From assembly GCF_018494065.1 (NCBI RefSeq), contig NZ_JABBFR010000008.1:62001-126000 (forward strand): a stretch of DNA of 64,000 bases, read 5' to 3'. Shown in pieces: positions 7,357 through 17,597 of the stretch. How positions within the stretch are numbered: position 1 is the stretch's first letter; each line of letters begins with the position of its first letter. Below the pieces are notes generated by a model. That model saw only the letters and a program-made list of their open reading frames with translations, was not told where the DNA came from and ran no database searches. The stretch is from Rosenbergiella gaditana. Lineage in GTDB: Bacteria > Pseudomonadota > Gammaproteobacteria > Enterobacterales > Enterobacteriaceae. Made by a program: the position numbers and the translations under genes.

Positions 7357-10020
7357 ATGTCAGAACGTCTACATAATGACGTGGATCCGATTGAAACTCG
7401 CGACTGGCTACAGGCGATTGAATCGGTCATCCGTGAAGAAGGTGTCGAACGCGCGCAATATTTGATCGATCAAGTATTGAATGCGGCTCGCAATGGTGGT
7501 GTAAAGGTAGCAACTGGATCGGCGATCAAAGACTATATTAACACTATCCCAACGGAAGAAGAGCCTACATATCCAGGTAATACGAGTTTAGAACGTCGTA
7601 TCCGCTCAGCGATCCGCTGGAATGCGATCATGACCGTACTCCGCGCGTCTAAAAAAGATTTGGAGCTGGGTGGACATATGGCCTCTTTCCAATCTTCCGC
7701 CACCATTTATGAAGTCTGCTTCAACCACTTCTTCCGTGCGCGTACCGAAAAAGATGGCGGTGACTTAGTTTACTTCCAAGGCCACATCTCCCCTGGTGTT
7801 TATGCTCGTGCCTTCCTCGAAGGTCGTCTGACTGAAGAGCAAATGAATAACTTCCGTCAAGAAGTTGACGGTAAAGGTCTTTCCTCTTATCCACACCCTA
7901 AATTAATGCCTGATTTCTGGCAGTTCCCTACCGTATCAATGGGTCTGGGACCGTTAGGCGCTATCTATCAAGCTAAATTCCTAAAATATCTTGAGCACCG
8001 TGGCTTAAAAGAGACTTCAGCGCAGACCGTTTATGCCTTCTTAGGTGATGGTGAAATGGATGAGCCTGAATCTAAAGGTGCAATCACCATCGCGACCCGC
8101 GAAAAATTAGACAATTTAGTCTTCGTGATTAACTGTAACTTACAACGTCTTGATGGGCCGGTTACAGGTAACGGTAAGATCATTAATGAATTAGAAGGGA
8201 TCTTTGGCGGTGCTGGCTGGGAAGTGATCAAAGTGATCTGGGGTGGTCGTTGGGATGAGTTACTGCGTAAAGATACCAGCGGTAAGTTGATCCAACTGAT
8301 GAACGAAACCGTTGATGGCGATTACCAAACCTTCAAATCTCGCGATGGTGCTTATGTGCGCGAGCACTTCTTTGGTCGCTATCCAGAAACTGCTGCATTA
8401 GTTGAAGATATGTCGGATGAAGAGATCTGGTCCCTGAACCGTGGTGGTCATGATCCGAAGAAAATCTATGCGGCATTCAAAAAAGCGCAAGAGACCAAAG
8501 ATAAACCTGTCGTTATCCTTGCTCACACCGTAAAAGGTTATGGCATGGGTGAAACGGCTGAAGGCAAAAACATTGCTCACCAAGTGAAGAAAATGAACAT
8601 GGAAGGCGTCCGCTATATTCGTGACCGCTTCAATGTTCCTGTCACTGATGAGAACCTTGAAAAACTTCCTTACGTAACGTTCTCTGAAGACTCTGAAGAG
8701 TACAAATATCTGCATAAACAGCGTGAAAATTTGGGCGGTTATCTGCCAACGCGTCAAGCAGAGTTTACTGAAGAGCTTGAGATGCCAGCCTTAAGCGAAT
8801 TCCAATCATTATTGGAAGAGCAGAATAAAGAGATTTCAACCACTATCGCCTTCGTTCGTGCGTTGAATGTGATGTTGAAAAATAAATCGATTAAAGAACG
8901 CCTTGTCCCGATCTTAGCAGACGAAGCGCGGACATTTGGTATGGAAGGTCTCTTCCGTCAGATCGGTATTTATAGCCCGAATGGTCAGCAATATACTCCG
9001 CAAGACCGTGAACAAGTGGCTTACTACAAAGAAGACGAGAAAGGTCAGATTTTACAAGAAGGTATCAATGAGTTAGGTGCAGGCGCATCGTGGTTAGCGG
9101 CCGCGACTTCGTATAGCACCAACAACTTACCAATGATCCCTTTCTATATTTACTACTCGATGTTCGGGTTCCAACGTATCGGCGATCTTTGCTGGGCCGC
9201 GGGTGACCAACAAGCACGTGGTTTCTTGATTGGTGGGACATCTGGTCGTACAACCTTGAATGGTGAAGGCTTACAGCATGAAGATGGTCATAGCCATATT
9301 CAATCCCTGACTATCCCTAACTGTATCTCTTATGACCCGGCTTATGCTTATGAAGTCGCTGTGATTATGCAAGACGGCTTAGAGCGTATGTATGGTAAAG
9401 CACAAGAAAACGTTTACTACTACATCACGACCCTAAACGAAAACTACCACATGCCAGCCATGCCAGAAGGTGTTGAAGACGGTATCCGTAAAGGGATCTA
9501 TAAGCTTGATACGCTGGAAGGTACTCAAGGCAAAGTTCAGTTACTGGGATCAGGTGCTATCCTTCGCCATGTTCGTGAAGCGGCGAAAATCCTGTCTGAA
9601 GAGTACGGTGTAGGTTCTGACGTTTACAGCGTAACCTCTTTCACTGAGTTGGCTCGTGACGGTCAAGATTGTGAACGTTGGAACATGTTACACCCAACTG
9701 AAGAGCCTCGGGTGCCGTACATCTCTCAAGTATTGAGCGATGCCCCTGCTGTAGCGTCCACCGACTACATGAAATTGTTTGCTGAACAAGTTCGTACTTA
9801 TGTTCCTGCAAGTGATTATCGCGTGTTAGGTACCGATGGCTTTGGTCGTTCCGATAGCCGTGAAAACTTGCGTCATCACTTTGAAGTTGATGCCTCCTAT
9901 GTGGTTGTCGCTGCATTGGGTGAATTAGCTAAACGTGGTGAAGTTGACAAACAAGTGGTTGTTGACGCGATTAAGAAATTCAATATTGACGCAGACAAAG
10001 TCAATCCACGTCTGGCGTAA
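7357..10020 (+). CDS. aceE: AceE, pyruvate dehydrogenase E1 component
   Basis: Thiamine diphosphate-dependent decarboxylase that oxidises pyruvate and acetylates the lipoyl groups of AceF. With the start at MSERLHNDVDPIETRDW it is 887 residues, the same length as E. coli AceE. The ThDP/Mg motif GDGEMDEPES...NCNLQ lies near residues 230-260, and the homodimeric E1 fold is collinear throughout. An open frame extends 20 codons upstream, but the ATG at 7357 follows AAGGAA and matches the family start. It lies 103 bases after pdhR and 13 bases before aceF. Confidence 0.97.
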   Translation: MSERLHNDVDPIETRDWLQAIESVIREEGVERAQYLIDQVLNAARNGGVKVATGSAIKDYINTIPTEEEPTYPGNTSLERRIRSAIRWNAIMTVLRASKKDLELGGHMASFQSSATIYEVCFNHFFRARTEKDGGDLVYFQGHISPGVYARAFLEGRLTEEQMNNFRQEVDGKGLSSYPHPKLMPDFWQFPTVSMGLGPLGAIYQAKFLKYLEHRGLKETSAQTVYAFLGDGEMDEPESKGAITIATREKLDNLVFVINCNLQRLDGPVTGNGKIINELEGIFGGAGWEVIKVIWGGRWDELLRKDTSGKLIQLMNETVDGDYQTFKSRDGAYVREHFFGRYPETAALVEDMSDEEIWSLNRGGHDPKKIYAAFKKAQETKDKPVVILAHTVKGYGMGETAEGKNIAHQVKKMNMEGVRYIRDRFNVPVTDENLEKLPYVTFSEDSEEYKYLHKQRENLGGYLPTRQAEFTEELEMPALSEFQSLLEEQNKEISTTIAFVRALNVMLKNKSIKERLVPILADEARTFGMEGLFRQIGIYSPNGQQYTPQDREQVAYYKEDEKGQILQEGINELGAGASWLAAATSYSTNNLPMIPFYIYYSMFGFQRIGDLCWAAGDQQARGFLIGGTSGRTTLNGEGLQHEDGHSHIQSLTIPNCISYDPAYAYEVAVIMQDGLERMYGKAQENVYYYITTLNENYHMPAMPEGVEDGIRKGIYKLDTLEGTQGKVQLLGSGAILRHVREAAKILSEEYGVGSDVYSVTSFTELARDGQDCERWNMLHPTEEPRVPYISQVLSDAPAVASTDYMKLFAEQVRTYVPASDYRVLGTDGFGRSDSRENLRHHFEVDASYVVVAALGELAKRGEVDKQVVVDAIKKFNIDADKVNPRLA

Positions 10021-10033
10021 GAGGTAAGAGTAG

Positions 10034-10860
10034 ATGTCAATTGAGATCAAAGTTCCGGATATCGGTTCAGACGAAGTTGAAGTCACCGAGATCTTGGTTA
10101 AGGTCGGAGACAAGGTTGAAGTCGAACAGTCCTTACTGACTGTTGAAGGCGATAAGGCCTCAATGGAAGTGCCTTCACCTCAAGCAGGCGTAATTAAAGA
10201 GATAAAAATCACGACCGGCGATAAAGTCGAAACTGGCTCGTTAATCATGATCTTTGAAAGCGAAGAGCACTCTGCAGCAGCCCCTGAGGCTGCTCAACCG
10301 GTAGCTGAAAATGCACCGGCTGCAGCGACTGCTACGGCGAAAGATGTGATGGTTCCTGATATTGGCGGTGATGAGGTTGAAGTCACCGAAATTCTGGTCA
10401 AGATCGGTGATACCGTTGAGGTTGAACAGTCACTATTAACGGTCGAAGGCGATAAAGCCTCAATGGAAGTGCCTGCGCCTTTTGCTGGAAAAGTGAAAGA
10501 GATTAAAGTGAGCACCGGCGATAAGGTTAATACCGGATCGTTAATCATGACGTTTGAGGTGGTTGGTGAAGCTTCGGTACCGGCCAGCGCACCTTCAACG
10601 GAAAATTCCGCGCCAGCGGCGGCCACCACGGCAACAGCAAATCAAGTGGTTAACGTCCCCGATATCGGTGGCGATGAAGTCGAAGTGACTGAAATCCTGG
10701 TTAAAGTCGGCGATAAGGTTTCACACGAACAATCACTGATCACCGTCGAAGGCGATAAAGCGTCGATGGAAGTCCCAGCACCTTTCGCCGGTACGGTCAC
10801 TGAAATTCAGGTGGCAGTAGGTGATAAAGTGAGTACCGGTTCTGCCATTATGGTCTTTAG
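10034..10860 (+). repeat. Three tandem lipoyl-domain coding repeats within aceF
   Basis: Near-identical units of about 230 bases begin near 10034, 10340 and 10646, with a period close to 300 bases. Each encodes a [16 protein letters not shown]...GDKASMEVP block. Conservation at the DNA level is high enough to make this a site for recombination or assembly collapse. Confidence 0.85.
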
Positions 10861-11914
10861 TAGTGATGCCCCAGCCGCTAAAAAAGCTCCGGCTGCAGCG
10901 CCTGAAAAACAGGCCGCTCCGGCCCCCGCCAAGGCGGCACCGACTGCGGCACCATCCGCTGCGCCTACGGCGAAGGATGAGTTCGCGGAAAACAGCGCTT
11001 ATGTTCATGCGACTCCGGTTATTCGTCGTCTAGCGCGTGAATTTGGCGTTAATTTAGCGAAAGTCAAAGCAACCGGTCGTAAAGGGCGTATCGTTAAAGA
11101 AGACGTTCAGGCATATATCAAAGAGGCATTAAAACGCGCTGATGCAGCACCTGCAGCGGCAAGTGGCCTTCCAGGAATGCTGCCTTGGCCGAAAGTTGAT
11201 TTCAGTAAGTTTGGTGAAATTGAAGAAGTTGAATTGGGGCGTATCCAGAAAATTTCGGGTGCTAACCTCAGCCGTAACTGGATGGTGATCCCACATGTTA
11301 CACACTTTGATGAATCGGATATTACAGAGCTTGAAGCTTTCCGTAAGCAACAGAATGTTGAAGCCGACAAACAAAAGCTGGACGTAAAAATCACGCCAGT
11401 CGTGTTTATCATGAAAGCGGTAGCTAAGGCGCTCGAAGCCTATCCACGCTTTAATAGCTCTCTGTCCGAAGATGCACAACGCTTAACGTTGAAAAAATAT
11501 ATCAACATTGGTGTTGCAGTCGATACGCCAAACGGTCTGGTTGTGCCTGTATTCCGTGATGTTAACAAGAAAGGTATTATTGAGCTTTCTCGTGAACTGA
11601 TGGAAATCTCCAAGAAAGCACGTGCGGGTAAATTAACCGCATCAGATATGCAAGGCGGCTGTTTCACTATTTCGAGCTTAGGCGGTTTGGGGACGACCTC
11701 TTTCACGCCAATCGTTAATGCTCCTGAGGTAGCGATATTGGGTGTTTCCAAGTCGTCGATGAAACCTGTTTGGAATGGAAAAGAGTTCGCTCCACGTTTA
11801 ATGCTGCCGCTTTCGCTCTCGTTCGATCACCGAGTGATAGATGGTGCAGAAGGTGCACGCTTTATCTCCTATCTTGGTCAGGTACTTGGCGATATTCGTC
11901 GTCTAGTTATGTAA
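10034..11914 (+). CDS. aceF: AceF, dihydrolipoamide acetyltransferase (PDH E2, three lipoyl domains)
   Basis: The structural core of the PDH complex, transferring acetyl groups to CoA. Three tandem lipoyl domains carry the modified lysines in GDKASMEV at residues 41, 141 and 242. They are joined by Ala/Pro-rich flexible linkers. The peripheral subunit-binding domain follows (about residues 325-360, [15 protein letters not shown]...GRKGRI), then the catalytic domain ending in the DHRVIDG motif. Length is 626 residues against about 630 in E. coli. It is co-transcribed with aceE; a hairpin follows the stop, and lpd has its own promoter region. Confidence 0.97.
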   Translation: MSIEIKVPDIGSDEVEVTEILVKVGDKVEVEQSLLTVEGDKASMEVPSPQAGVIKEIKITTGDKVETGSLIMIFESEEHSAAAPEAAQPVAENAPAAATATAKDVMVPDIGGDEVEVTEILVKIGDTVEVEQSLLTVEGDKASMEVPAPFAGKVKEIKVSTGDKVNTGSLIMTFEVVGEASVPASAPSTENSAPAAATTATANQVVNVPDIGGDEVEVTEILVKVGDKVSHEQSLITVEGDKASMEVPAPFAGTVTEIQVAVGDKVSTGSAIMVFSSDAPAAKKAPAAAPEKQAAPAPAKAAPTAAPSAAPTAKDEFAENSAYVHATPVIRRLAREFGVNLAKVKATGRKGRIVKEDVQAYIKEALKRADAAPAAASGLPGMLPWPKVDFSKFGEIEEVELGRIQKISGANLSRNWMVIPHVTHFDESDITELEAFRKQQNVEADKQKLDVKITPVVFIMKAVAKALEAYPRFNSSLSEDAQRLTLKKYINIGVAVDTPNGLVVPVFRDVNKKGIIELSRELMEISKKARAGKLTASDMQGGCFTISSLGGLGTTSFTPIVNAPEVAILGVSKSSMKPVWNGKEFAPRLMLPLSLSFDHRVIDGAEGARFISYLGQVLGDIRRLVM

Positions 11915-11920
11915 TATCTT

Positions 11921-11950
11921 GAGGTCGGCGATTGCCGGCCTCAATCTTAT
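11921..11950 (+). terminator. Hairpin after aceF
   Basis: A 9-base-pair stem GAGGTCGGC/GCCGGCCTC with a GATT loop (11921-11942) is followed by a short T-rich stretch. The weak U-tract suggests partial termination, allowing some read-through into lpd. Confidence 0.6.
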
Positions 11951-12133
11951 TAGGGAATAGGGCTGTGTTTTATTGAGAAATAATGCGCTAATCCTCAAAA
12001 CAACTAACCTTTACGCAATCTCGTTTGCACAATTTTAACAATTATGTAAACTCTTGCATTACATAGGTTCCGGGAAAATAGGTGCATAAAAGTCCTTGCA
12101 CTATTACCCCGGAGAATCGAATAAGAGGTCATG

Positions 12134-13558
12134 ATGAGTACAGAGATTAAAGCCCAAGTTGTGGTACTTGGAGCCGGTCCTGCAGGTTATTCTGCAGCAT
12201 TTCGCTGCGCCGATTTAGGCTTAGAAACCGTACTGGTTGAGCGTTACAGCACTCTTGGTGGAGTCTGTTTGAATGTCGGATGTATTCCATCTAAAGCACT
12301 GTTACATGTTGCAAAAGTGATTGAAGAAGCGAAAGCGTTGGAAGCTCACGGCATCGTCTTCGGTAAACCTGAAACCGATATTGATAAAGTTCGCGCTTGG
12401 AAAGATAAAGTTATTGGTCAATTAACCGGCGGTCTGGCTGGCATGGCGAAAGGCCGTAAAGTGACTGTAGTGAATGGACTTGGTAAATTTACTGGTGCAA
12501 ATACTCTATCTGTCGAAGGTGAAAATGGTACTACCACCATTAACTTTGATAACGCCATCATCGCGGCAGGTTCGCGTCCAATTACCTTACCGTTTATTCC
12601 ACATGACGATCCACGTGTATGGGATTCCACTGACGCGTTGGCGCTAACCACCGTGCCTGAGCGTCTATTAGTGATGGGCGGCGGGATCATTGGTCTAGAG
12701 ATGGGCACGGTTTATCATGCTTTAGGCTCTTCTATCGATGTGGTAGAGATGTTTGACCAAGTTATTCCGGCCGCAGACAAAGACGTGGTGAAGGTCTTTA
12801 CTAAGCGCATTAGTAAGCAATTTAATTTAATGCTTGAGACCAAAGTGACCGCAGTCGAGGCGAAGGAAGACGGAATCTACGTGACGATGGAAGGTAAAAA
12901 AGCCCCATCTGAACCACAGCGTTACGATGCAGTGTTGGTTGCTATTGGTCGTGTTCCGAATGGCAAAAACCTCGATGCTGAAAAAGCCGGGGTAAATGTC
13001 GATGAGCGTGGCTTTATCCGTGTCGATAAGCAACTGCGCACCAACGTGCCGCATATCTACGCAATTGGCGATATCGTTGGTCAACCAATGTTGGCTCACA
13101 AAGGCGTTCATGAAGGTCATGTCGCGGCAGAAGTCATTGCCGGTAAAAAACATTACTTCGATCCGAAAGTGATCCCATCCATCGCTTATACTGAGCCAGA
13201 AGTTGCTTGGGTCGGTCTGACAGAAAAAGAAGCTAAAGAACAAGGTATCAGCTACGAAACGGCGACTTTCCCTTGGGCAGCGTCAGGTCGTGCCATTGCT
13301 TCAGATTGTGCCGACGGTATGACTAAGCTGATCTTTGATAAAGAGACGCATCGTGTGATCGGTGGTGCCATCGTTGGGACTAACGGTGGCGAGTTACTGG
13401 GCGAAATAGGTCTGGCGATTGAGATGGGCTGCGATGCTGAAGATATCGCGCTGACCATTCATGCTCACCCAACGTTACATGAATCTATTGGTTTAGCGGC
13501 GGAAGTGTTTGAAGGGAGCATTACCGATTTGCCTAACCCTAAAGCAAAGAAAAAGTAA
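12134..13558 (+). CDS. lpd: Lpd, dihydrolipoamide dehydrogenase (E3)
   Basis: FAD-dependent disulfide oxidoreductase that reoxidises dihydrolipoamide with NAD+ in the PDH and 2-oxoglutarate dehydrogenase complexes and the glycine cleavage system. The FAD-binding GAGPAG is near residue 14, the redox disulfide is in GGVCLNVGCIPSK, the NAD-binding GGGIIGLE is near residue 182, and the C-terminal catalytic HAHPTLHE is present. Length is 474 residues as in E. coli. Two adjacent ATG codons occur (12131 and 12134); the second matches E. coli MSTEIK. A 219-base gap after aceF probably holds its own promoter. Confidence 0.97.
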   Translation: MSTEIKAQVVVLGAGPAGYSAAFRCADLGLETVLVERYSTLGGVCLNVGCIPSKALLHVAKVIEEAKALEAHGIVFGKPETDIDKVRAWKDKVIGQLTGGLAGMAKGRKVTVVNGLGKFTGANTLSVEGENGTTTINFDNAIIAAGSRPITLPFIPHDDPRVWDSTDALALTTVPERLLVMGGGIIGLEMGTVYHALGSSIDVVEMFDQVIPAADKDVVKVFTKRISKQFNLMLETKVTAVEAKEDGIYVTMEGKKAPSEPQRYDAVLVAIGRVPNGKNLDAEKAGVNVDERGFIRVDKQLRTNVPHIYAIGDIVGQPMLAHKGVHEGHVAAEVIAGKKHYFDPKVIPSIAYTEPEVAWVGLTEKEAKEQGISYETATFPWAASGRAIASDCADGMTKLIFDKETHRVIGGAIVGTNGGELLGEIGLAIEMGCDAEDIALTIHAHPTLHESIGLAAEVFEGSITDLPNPKAKKK

Positions 13559-13580
13559 TTTTTTCATGATGCATAATTAT

Positions 13581-13611
13581 AAACCGCGATAATTTTATCG
13601 CGGTTTTTTTA
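13581..13611 (+). terminator. Rho-independent terminator after lpd
   Basis: An 11-base-pair stem AACCGCGATAA/TTATCGCGGTT with a 2-base spacer is followed by seven Ts. Confidence 0.9.
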
Positions 13612-13906
13612 TGCCTGCCGTACAGCTAATGACTGAAGAGGTCATCAATTAAAAAGCTCGACAGCGATCGAAAATAAGCGTCTAGTAAGATGATGATTCC
13701 GGTTAACAAATGTTAGAAACGTTATTGCTGCCATGGATGATCACTTACTTTACTTTGAGTTAATAAGTGCTAAAACAGAACGTTGTTTGAGGGGTAACTG
13801 CGTAAACCCTACAGCATTATTCTCTAACACCTTGGCATGTAGGGTTATTTTTATCGTGGTACTGCTTTTTATTTAGTAGTAATTATGTTGTGTTTTTGTA
13901 AACAGA
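13612..13906. other. Non-coding region upstream of acnB (yacH position)
   Basis: About 300 bases with no credible reading frame. In E. coli yacH lies in this interval; no remnant is recognisable. The right part is AT-rich and leads into the acnB promoter. Confidence 0.5.
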
Positions 13907-13935
13907 TTAACAAAGAATAAAAATACTGCTATTCT
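13907..13935 (+). promoter_or_regulatory. Candidate sigma-70 promoter of acnB
   Basis: TTAACA at 13907-13912 and TATTCT at 13930-13935 are separated by 17 bases, about 100 bases upstream of the acnB start. Predicted by eye only. Confidence 0.5.
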
Positions 13936-14032
13936 CAGTGGGCTAAACCGACCATCAAAAACCTATAAAAAGATGATAATTTATCGGTAGTGAGGGTTGA
14001 AAAGCTATAACAATGTGAGCGAGGAGAACGTC

Positions 14033-16630
14033 GTGCTAGAAGAATACCGTGAGCACGTTGCTGAACGTGCTGCCCAAGGGATCGTACCTAAGCCTTTAGA
14101 TGCGACCCAAATGGCTGGCCTAGTAGAATTACTCAAAAAACCACCACAAGGTGAAGAAGAGTTTCTGGTCGACTTATTAGTTAATCGAGTTCCGCCGGGT
14201 GTTGACGAAGCGGCCTATGTCAAAGCTGGTTTTTTAGCGGCCGTTGCTAAGGGCGAAACCACATCTCCATTAGTGTCTCGCGAGAAAGCCACTGAATTAT
14301 TAGGAACGATGCAAGGCGGATATAACATCCATCCTTTAATCGAACTTTTAGATGATGACTCTCTAGCGCCCCTTGCGGTGAAAGCCCTATCCCATACACT
14401 GCTAATGTTTGATAATTTCTATGATGTTGAGGAAAAAGCGAAAGCAGGTAATCCTTATGCTGAGCAGATCCTTAAGTCTTGGGCTGAAGCTGAATGGTTT
14501 AAAGCGCGTCCTGAATTATCAGAAAAAATTACCGTAACCGTCTTTAAAGTGACCGGTGAAACGAATACGGATGATTTATCTCCTGCTCCCGATGCTTGGT
14601 CTCGCCCAGATATCCCCTTACACGCTTTAGCCATGTTGAAAAACGAACGTGAAGGGATAGTGCCGGATGAACCGGGTAATATTGGTCCAATTAAGCAAAT
14701 TGAGCAACTCGCTACCCAAGGTTACCCATTGGCATATGTTGGGGACGTAGTGGGAACCGGTTCTTCACGGAAATCGGCCACTAACTCCGTTTTATGGTTT
14801 ATGGGTGATGATATCCCGCATGTGCCTAATAAAAAGGGCGGTGGAGTGGTTTTAGGTAGTAAAATCGCACCAATTTTCTTTAATACCATGGAAGATGCAG
14901 GGGCATTACCGATTGAGGTTGATGTCAGCGACCTGAATATGGGCGACGTTATTGATATCTATCCTTATAAAGGGGAAATCTGTCGCCATAACACCGATGA
15001 AGTTCTCGTTCGTTTTGAACTCAAGACAGAGGTTTTATTGGATGAGGTGCGGGCGGGCGGACGTATTCCACTGATCATTGGACGTGGTCTTACCACTAAA
15101 GCGCGTGAATCCCTAGCGCTGCCTGTTAGCGATGTGTTCCGTAGTCCAAAACCGGTTGAGACCAGTACTCGTGGTTACTCTTTAGCGCAAAAAATGGTTG
15201 GCCGGGCGTGTGGCGTCGACGGGATCCGTCCAGGAGAATATTGCGAGCCTAAAATGACCTCGGTGGGGTCTCAAGATACCACAGGGCCAATGACTCGTGA
15301 TGAACTTAAAGATCTGGCTTGCTTAGGCTTCTCTGCTGATTTAGTTATGCAGTCATTCTGTCATACCGCGGCCTATCCAAAACCTGTTGATGTACAAACT
15401 CACCACACATTGCCTGATTTCATAATGAATCGTGGTGGCGTTTCACTGCGTCCGGGCGATGGCATTATTCACAGTTGGCTAAATCGTATGTTGTTACCGG
15501 ATACCGTTGGTACCGGCGGTGATTCACATACTCGTTTCCCTATTGGTATCTCTTTCCCAGCAGGGTCAGGTTTAGTCGCCTTTGCGGCGGCAACCGGTGT
15601 AATGCCATTAGATATGCCTGAGTCGGTGCTAGTACGCTTTAAAGGTGAACGTCAACCGGGTATCACGCTGCGTGATCTGGTACATGCCATTCCTCTCTAT
15701 GCCATTAAACAAGGCTTATTAACCGTTGAGAAGAAAGGGAAAAAGAACGTTTTTTCCGGACGTATTCTCGAAATCGAAGGTTTACCGGACTTAAAAGTCG
15801 AGCAAGCCTTTGAGCTTTCCGATGCCTCTGCAGAGCGCTCTGCTGCAGGCTGTACGATCAAATTAGATCAGGCTCCGATAATTGAATACCTTAACTCGAA
15901 TATCGTGCTACTAAAGTGGATGATCGCGGAAGGCTATGGCGATCGTCGTACGATTGAGCGTCGTATTCAAAATATGGAAAAATGGCTGGCTGAGCCACAA
16001 CTGCTCGAAGGCGATGCGGATGCCGAGTATGCGGCAATCATTGAGATTGATCTTTCTGAAATCAAAGAACCGATTCTCTGCGCACCTAACGACCCTGACG
16101 ATGCACGCACGCTCTCTGATGTTCAGGGAGAGAAGATCGATGAAGTCTTTATCGGCTCTTGCATGACTAATATTGGCCATTTCCGTGCGGCAGGTAAACT
16201 TCTTGATAAATTCAAGGGGCAACTCCCAACGCGTCTGTGGGTGGCACCACCGACTAAGATGGATGCAGCGCAACTGACGGAAGAGGGCTATTACAGCATC
16301 TTTGGTAAGAGTGGGGCACGTATTGAGATCCCAGGCTGTTCACTCTGTATGGGGAATCAGGCTCGCGTAGCGGAGGGTGCAACAGTCGTATCGACCTCGA
16401 CCCGTAACTTCCCTAACCGTCTTGGTCAAGGGGCTAATGTGTTCTTGGCATCAGCTGAACTCGCTGCTGTTTCTGCATTATTAGGTAAATTACCGACGGC
16501 GGACGAGTATCAGGCTTATATGAATGAAGTGGATAAGAGTGCCGATGACACTTATCGTTATCTCAACTTTGACCGCCTTAACCAATATACCTCTAAAGCG
16601 GATGAAGTTATTTTCCAAAGCGCGGTGTAA
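14033..16630 (+). CDS. acnB: AcnB, bifunctional aconitate hydratase 2 / 2-methylisocitrate dehydratase
   Basis: [4Fe-4S] enzyme interconverting citrate and isocitrate in the TCA cycle; the iron-free form of AcnB binds mRNA in E. coli. With the GTG start at 14033, preceded by GAGGAGAA, it is 865 residues, as in E. coli. The AcnB layout is seen: an N-terminal HEAT-like domain (about 1-160), the swivelling domain next, then domains 1-3. The cluster cysteines are in IGSCMTN and in CSLCMGN near residues 710-772. An upstream in-frame TTG at 13997 lacks support. A strong terminator follows. Confidence 0.97.
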   Translation: MLEEYREHVAERAAQGIVPKPLDATQMAGLVELLKKPPQGEEEFLVDLLVNRVPPGVDEAAYVKAGFLAAVAKGETTSPLVSREKATELLGTMQGGYNIHPLIELLDDDSLAPLAVKALSHTLLMFDNFYDVEEKAKAGNPYAEQILKSWAEAEWFKARPELSEKITVTVFKVTGETNTDDLSPAPDAWSRPDIPLHALAMLKNEREGIVPDEPGNIGPIKQIEQLATQGYPLAYVGDVVGTGSSRKSATNSVLWFMGDDIPHVPNKKGGGVVLGSKIAPIFFNTMEDAGALPIEVDVSDLNMGDVIDIYPYKGEICRHNTDEVLVRFELKTEVLLDEVRAGGRIPLIIGRGLTTKARESLALPVSDVFRSPKPVETSTRGYSLAQKMVGRACGVDGIRPGEYCEPKMTSVGSQDTTGPMTRDELKDLACLGFSADLVMQSFCHTAAYPKPVDVQTHHTLPDFIMNRGGVSLRPGDGIIHSWLNRMLLPDTVGTGGDSHTRFPIGISFPAGSGLVAFAAATGVMPLDMPESVLVRFKGERQPGITLRDLVHAIPLYAIKQGLLTVEKKGKKNVFSGRILEIEGLPDLKVEQAFELSDASAERSAAGCTIKLDQAPIIEYLNSNIVLLKWMIAEGYGDRRTIERRIQNMEKWLAEPQLLEGDADAEYAAIIEIDLSEIKEPILCAPNDPDDARTLSDVQGEKIDEVFIGSCMTNIGHFRAAGKLLDKFKGQLPTRLWVAPPTKMDAAQLTEEGYYSIFGKSGARIEIPGCSLCMGNQARVAEGATVVSTSTRNFPNRLGQGANVFLASAELAAVSALLGKLPTADEYQAYMNEVDKSADDTYRYLNFDRLNQYTSKADEVIFQSAV

Positions 16631-16663
16631 TCAGCATCAGCCTATGAAATAATAATCCAACCG

Positions 16664-16693
16664 AAAGGGGGAGCCAATGGCTCCCCCTTTTTA
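16664..16693 (+). terminator. Rho-independent terminator after acnB
   Basis: A perfect 12-base-pair stem AAAGGGGGAGCC/GGCTCCCCCTTT with a 3-base loop is followed by Ts. Confidence 0.92.
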
Positions 16694-16744
16694 TCGTTGT
16701 AGAGGTGGCAGAAATCCCCAGTCCAGACGAAAAGAGGAATCATC

Positions 16745-17104
16745 ATGGATTATCAGTTTGTTAAAGATATTGAGGGCGGCGTCCGTGTACAGATGTCGAT
16801 GGATCATGAAGTGATCGGGCAATGGTTTAATGAAGAAGTCAATGCTAACCCAGCGTTACTCGACGAGGTCGTCAATGCGGCAACAAGGGTCAAAGGGACA
16901 GAACAACAATGGCAACATATCGGACGTGAATACACTATTGCATTAAGTGATGATGAAGTCATGATTCAAGCGAACTTATTGGCGATAAGTGTCGATGAAC
17001 TGGATGAAGGAATGAGTTACTACGACCAAGAATCCCTCGCGTTTTGTGGTTTTGAGGATTTCTTCGCGTTAGTCGATGCATACCGTCAATTTAGTGGTCA
17101 ATGA
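16745..17104 (+). CDS. yacL: YacL, UPF0231 family protein
   Basis: A 119-residue acidic protein collinear with E. coli YacL (MDYxF...DI...GVxVxMSM.HEV.G.WFNEEV; later EGM.YYD.ESL..CG.EDF). No transmembrane segment or signal peptide is visible and no biochemical role is established for the family. It follows acnB as in E. coli. The last 7 bases, including the stop, overlap the end of the opposing yacC gene. Confidence 0.88.
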   Translation: MDYQFVKDIEGGVRVQMSMDHEVIGQWFNEEVNANPALLDEVVNAATRVKGTEQQWQHIGREYTIALSDDEVMIQANLLAISVDELDEGMSYYDQESLAFCGFEDFFALVDAYRQFSGQ

Positions 17105-17457
17105 GATTGTCGATTTACAAAGGCCAATAGCCCTAATGATTTCTCCGCTAATAGATGACACTTTTGCTTATTATCGACATGGATACCGCGCAGATCCTCG
17201 TAGCTGCTTTCACCACGCTGTTGCATATTGAAGCTATTATAGTTACTCAAGTTCCAGCCATTGTTGCGCGCAAAATAGATTAGCGCATTACGAATTTGTG
17301 GATCGGGCAGATCCTGATAACCACAATCATTTTTAAGATAGATAAAGACGGCGGTTAAATCAGCCATATCGTCAGCTTGTGAATCGTCTAATGCGTAGCA
17401 ATAGCTCGACGACAGAAAAAATAGTGGGAAAAAGAGTATTTTAGCTAAGGTTTTCAT
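17098..17457 (-). CDS. yacC: YacC family secreted protein (pilotin-like)
   Basis: A 119-residue protein with a signal peptide ([22 protein letters not shown]) followed by a mature domain like E. coli YacC ([18 protein letters not shown]...LSNYxxFxM). Cysteines occur in NDCGY and in the C-terminal KCHLLA, as in the family. YacC has been compared with type II secretion pilotins, but its function here is unknown. I chose the ATG at 17457 because it gives a normal signal peptide; the frame runs back to 17487. In E. coli speE-speD lie beside it; here yacL follows directly and overlaps by 7 bases. Confidence 0.82.
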   Translation of the reverse strand: MKTLAKILFFPLFFLSSSYCYALDDSQADDMADLTAVFIYLKNDCGYQDLPDPQIRNALIYFARNNGWNLSNYNSFNMQQRGESSYEDLRGIHVDNKQKCHLLAEKSLGLLAFVNRQSH

Positions 17458-17537
17458 GAAAATTCTCATCACTACAAGTATCACCAAACGTTAGCACATA
17501 ATGGGCAAGAATGACGACAGGTTTACGCACAGAACGC

Positions 17538-17568
17538 TTGACCTTCCCATAAGGGTATAGCGTAACGT
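17538..17568 (+). promoter_or_regulatory. CueR-type promoter of cueO
   Basis: TTGACC at 17538 and TAACGT at 17563 are separated by 19 bases, the long spacer typical of MerR-family activation. The spacer holds ACCTTCCCATAAGGG, matching the left arm of the E. coli cueO operator. The right arm (GGGTATAG) departs from the GGGAAGG expected of a full dyad. Confidence 0.75.
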
Positions 17569-17597
17569 CAAAGACTGAAAAATTAGGGGGGATACGT

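Noticed and set aside
11129-11479. Minus-strand frames inside aceF (several over 90 codons)
   Set aside because: They mirror the codon bias of a highly expressed gene, overlap one another, and lack ribosome sites or recognisable domains.
12011-12060. ArcA-like direct repeats upstream of lpd
   Set aside because: GTTTA and GTTAA occur on the minus strand, but 12 bases apart rather than the usual 11; too weak to claim without a matrix score.
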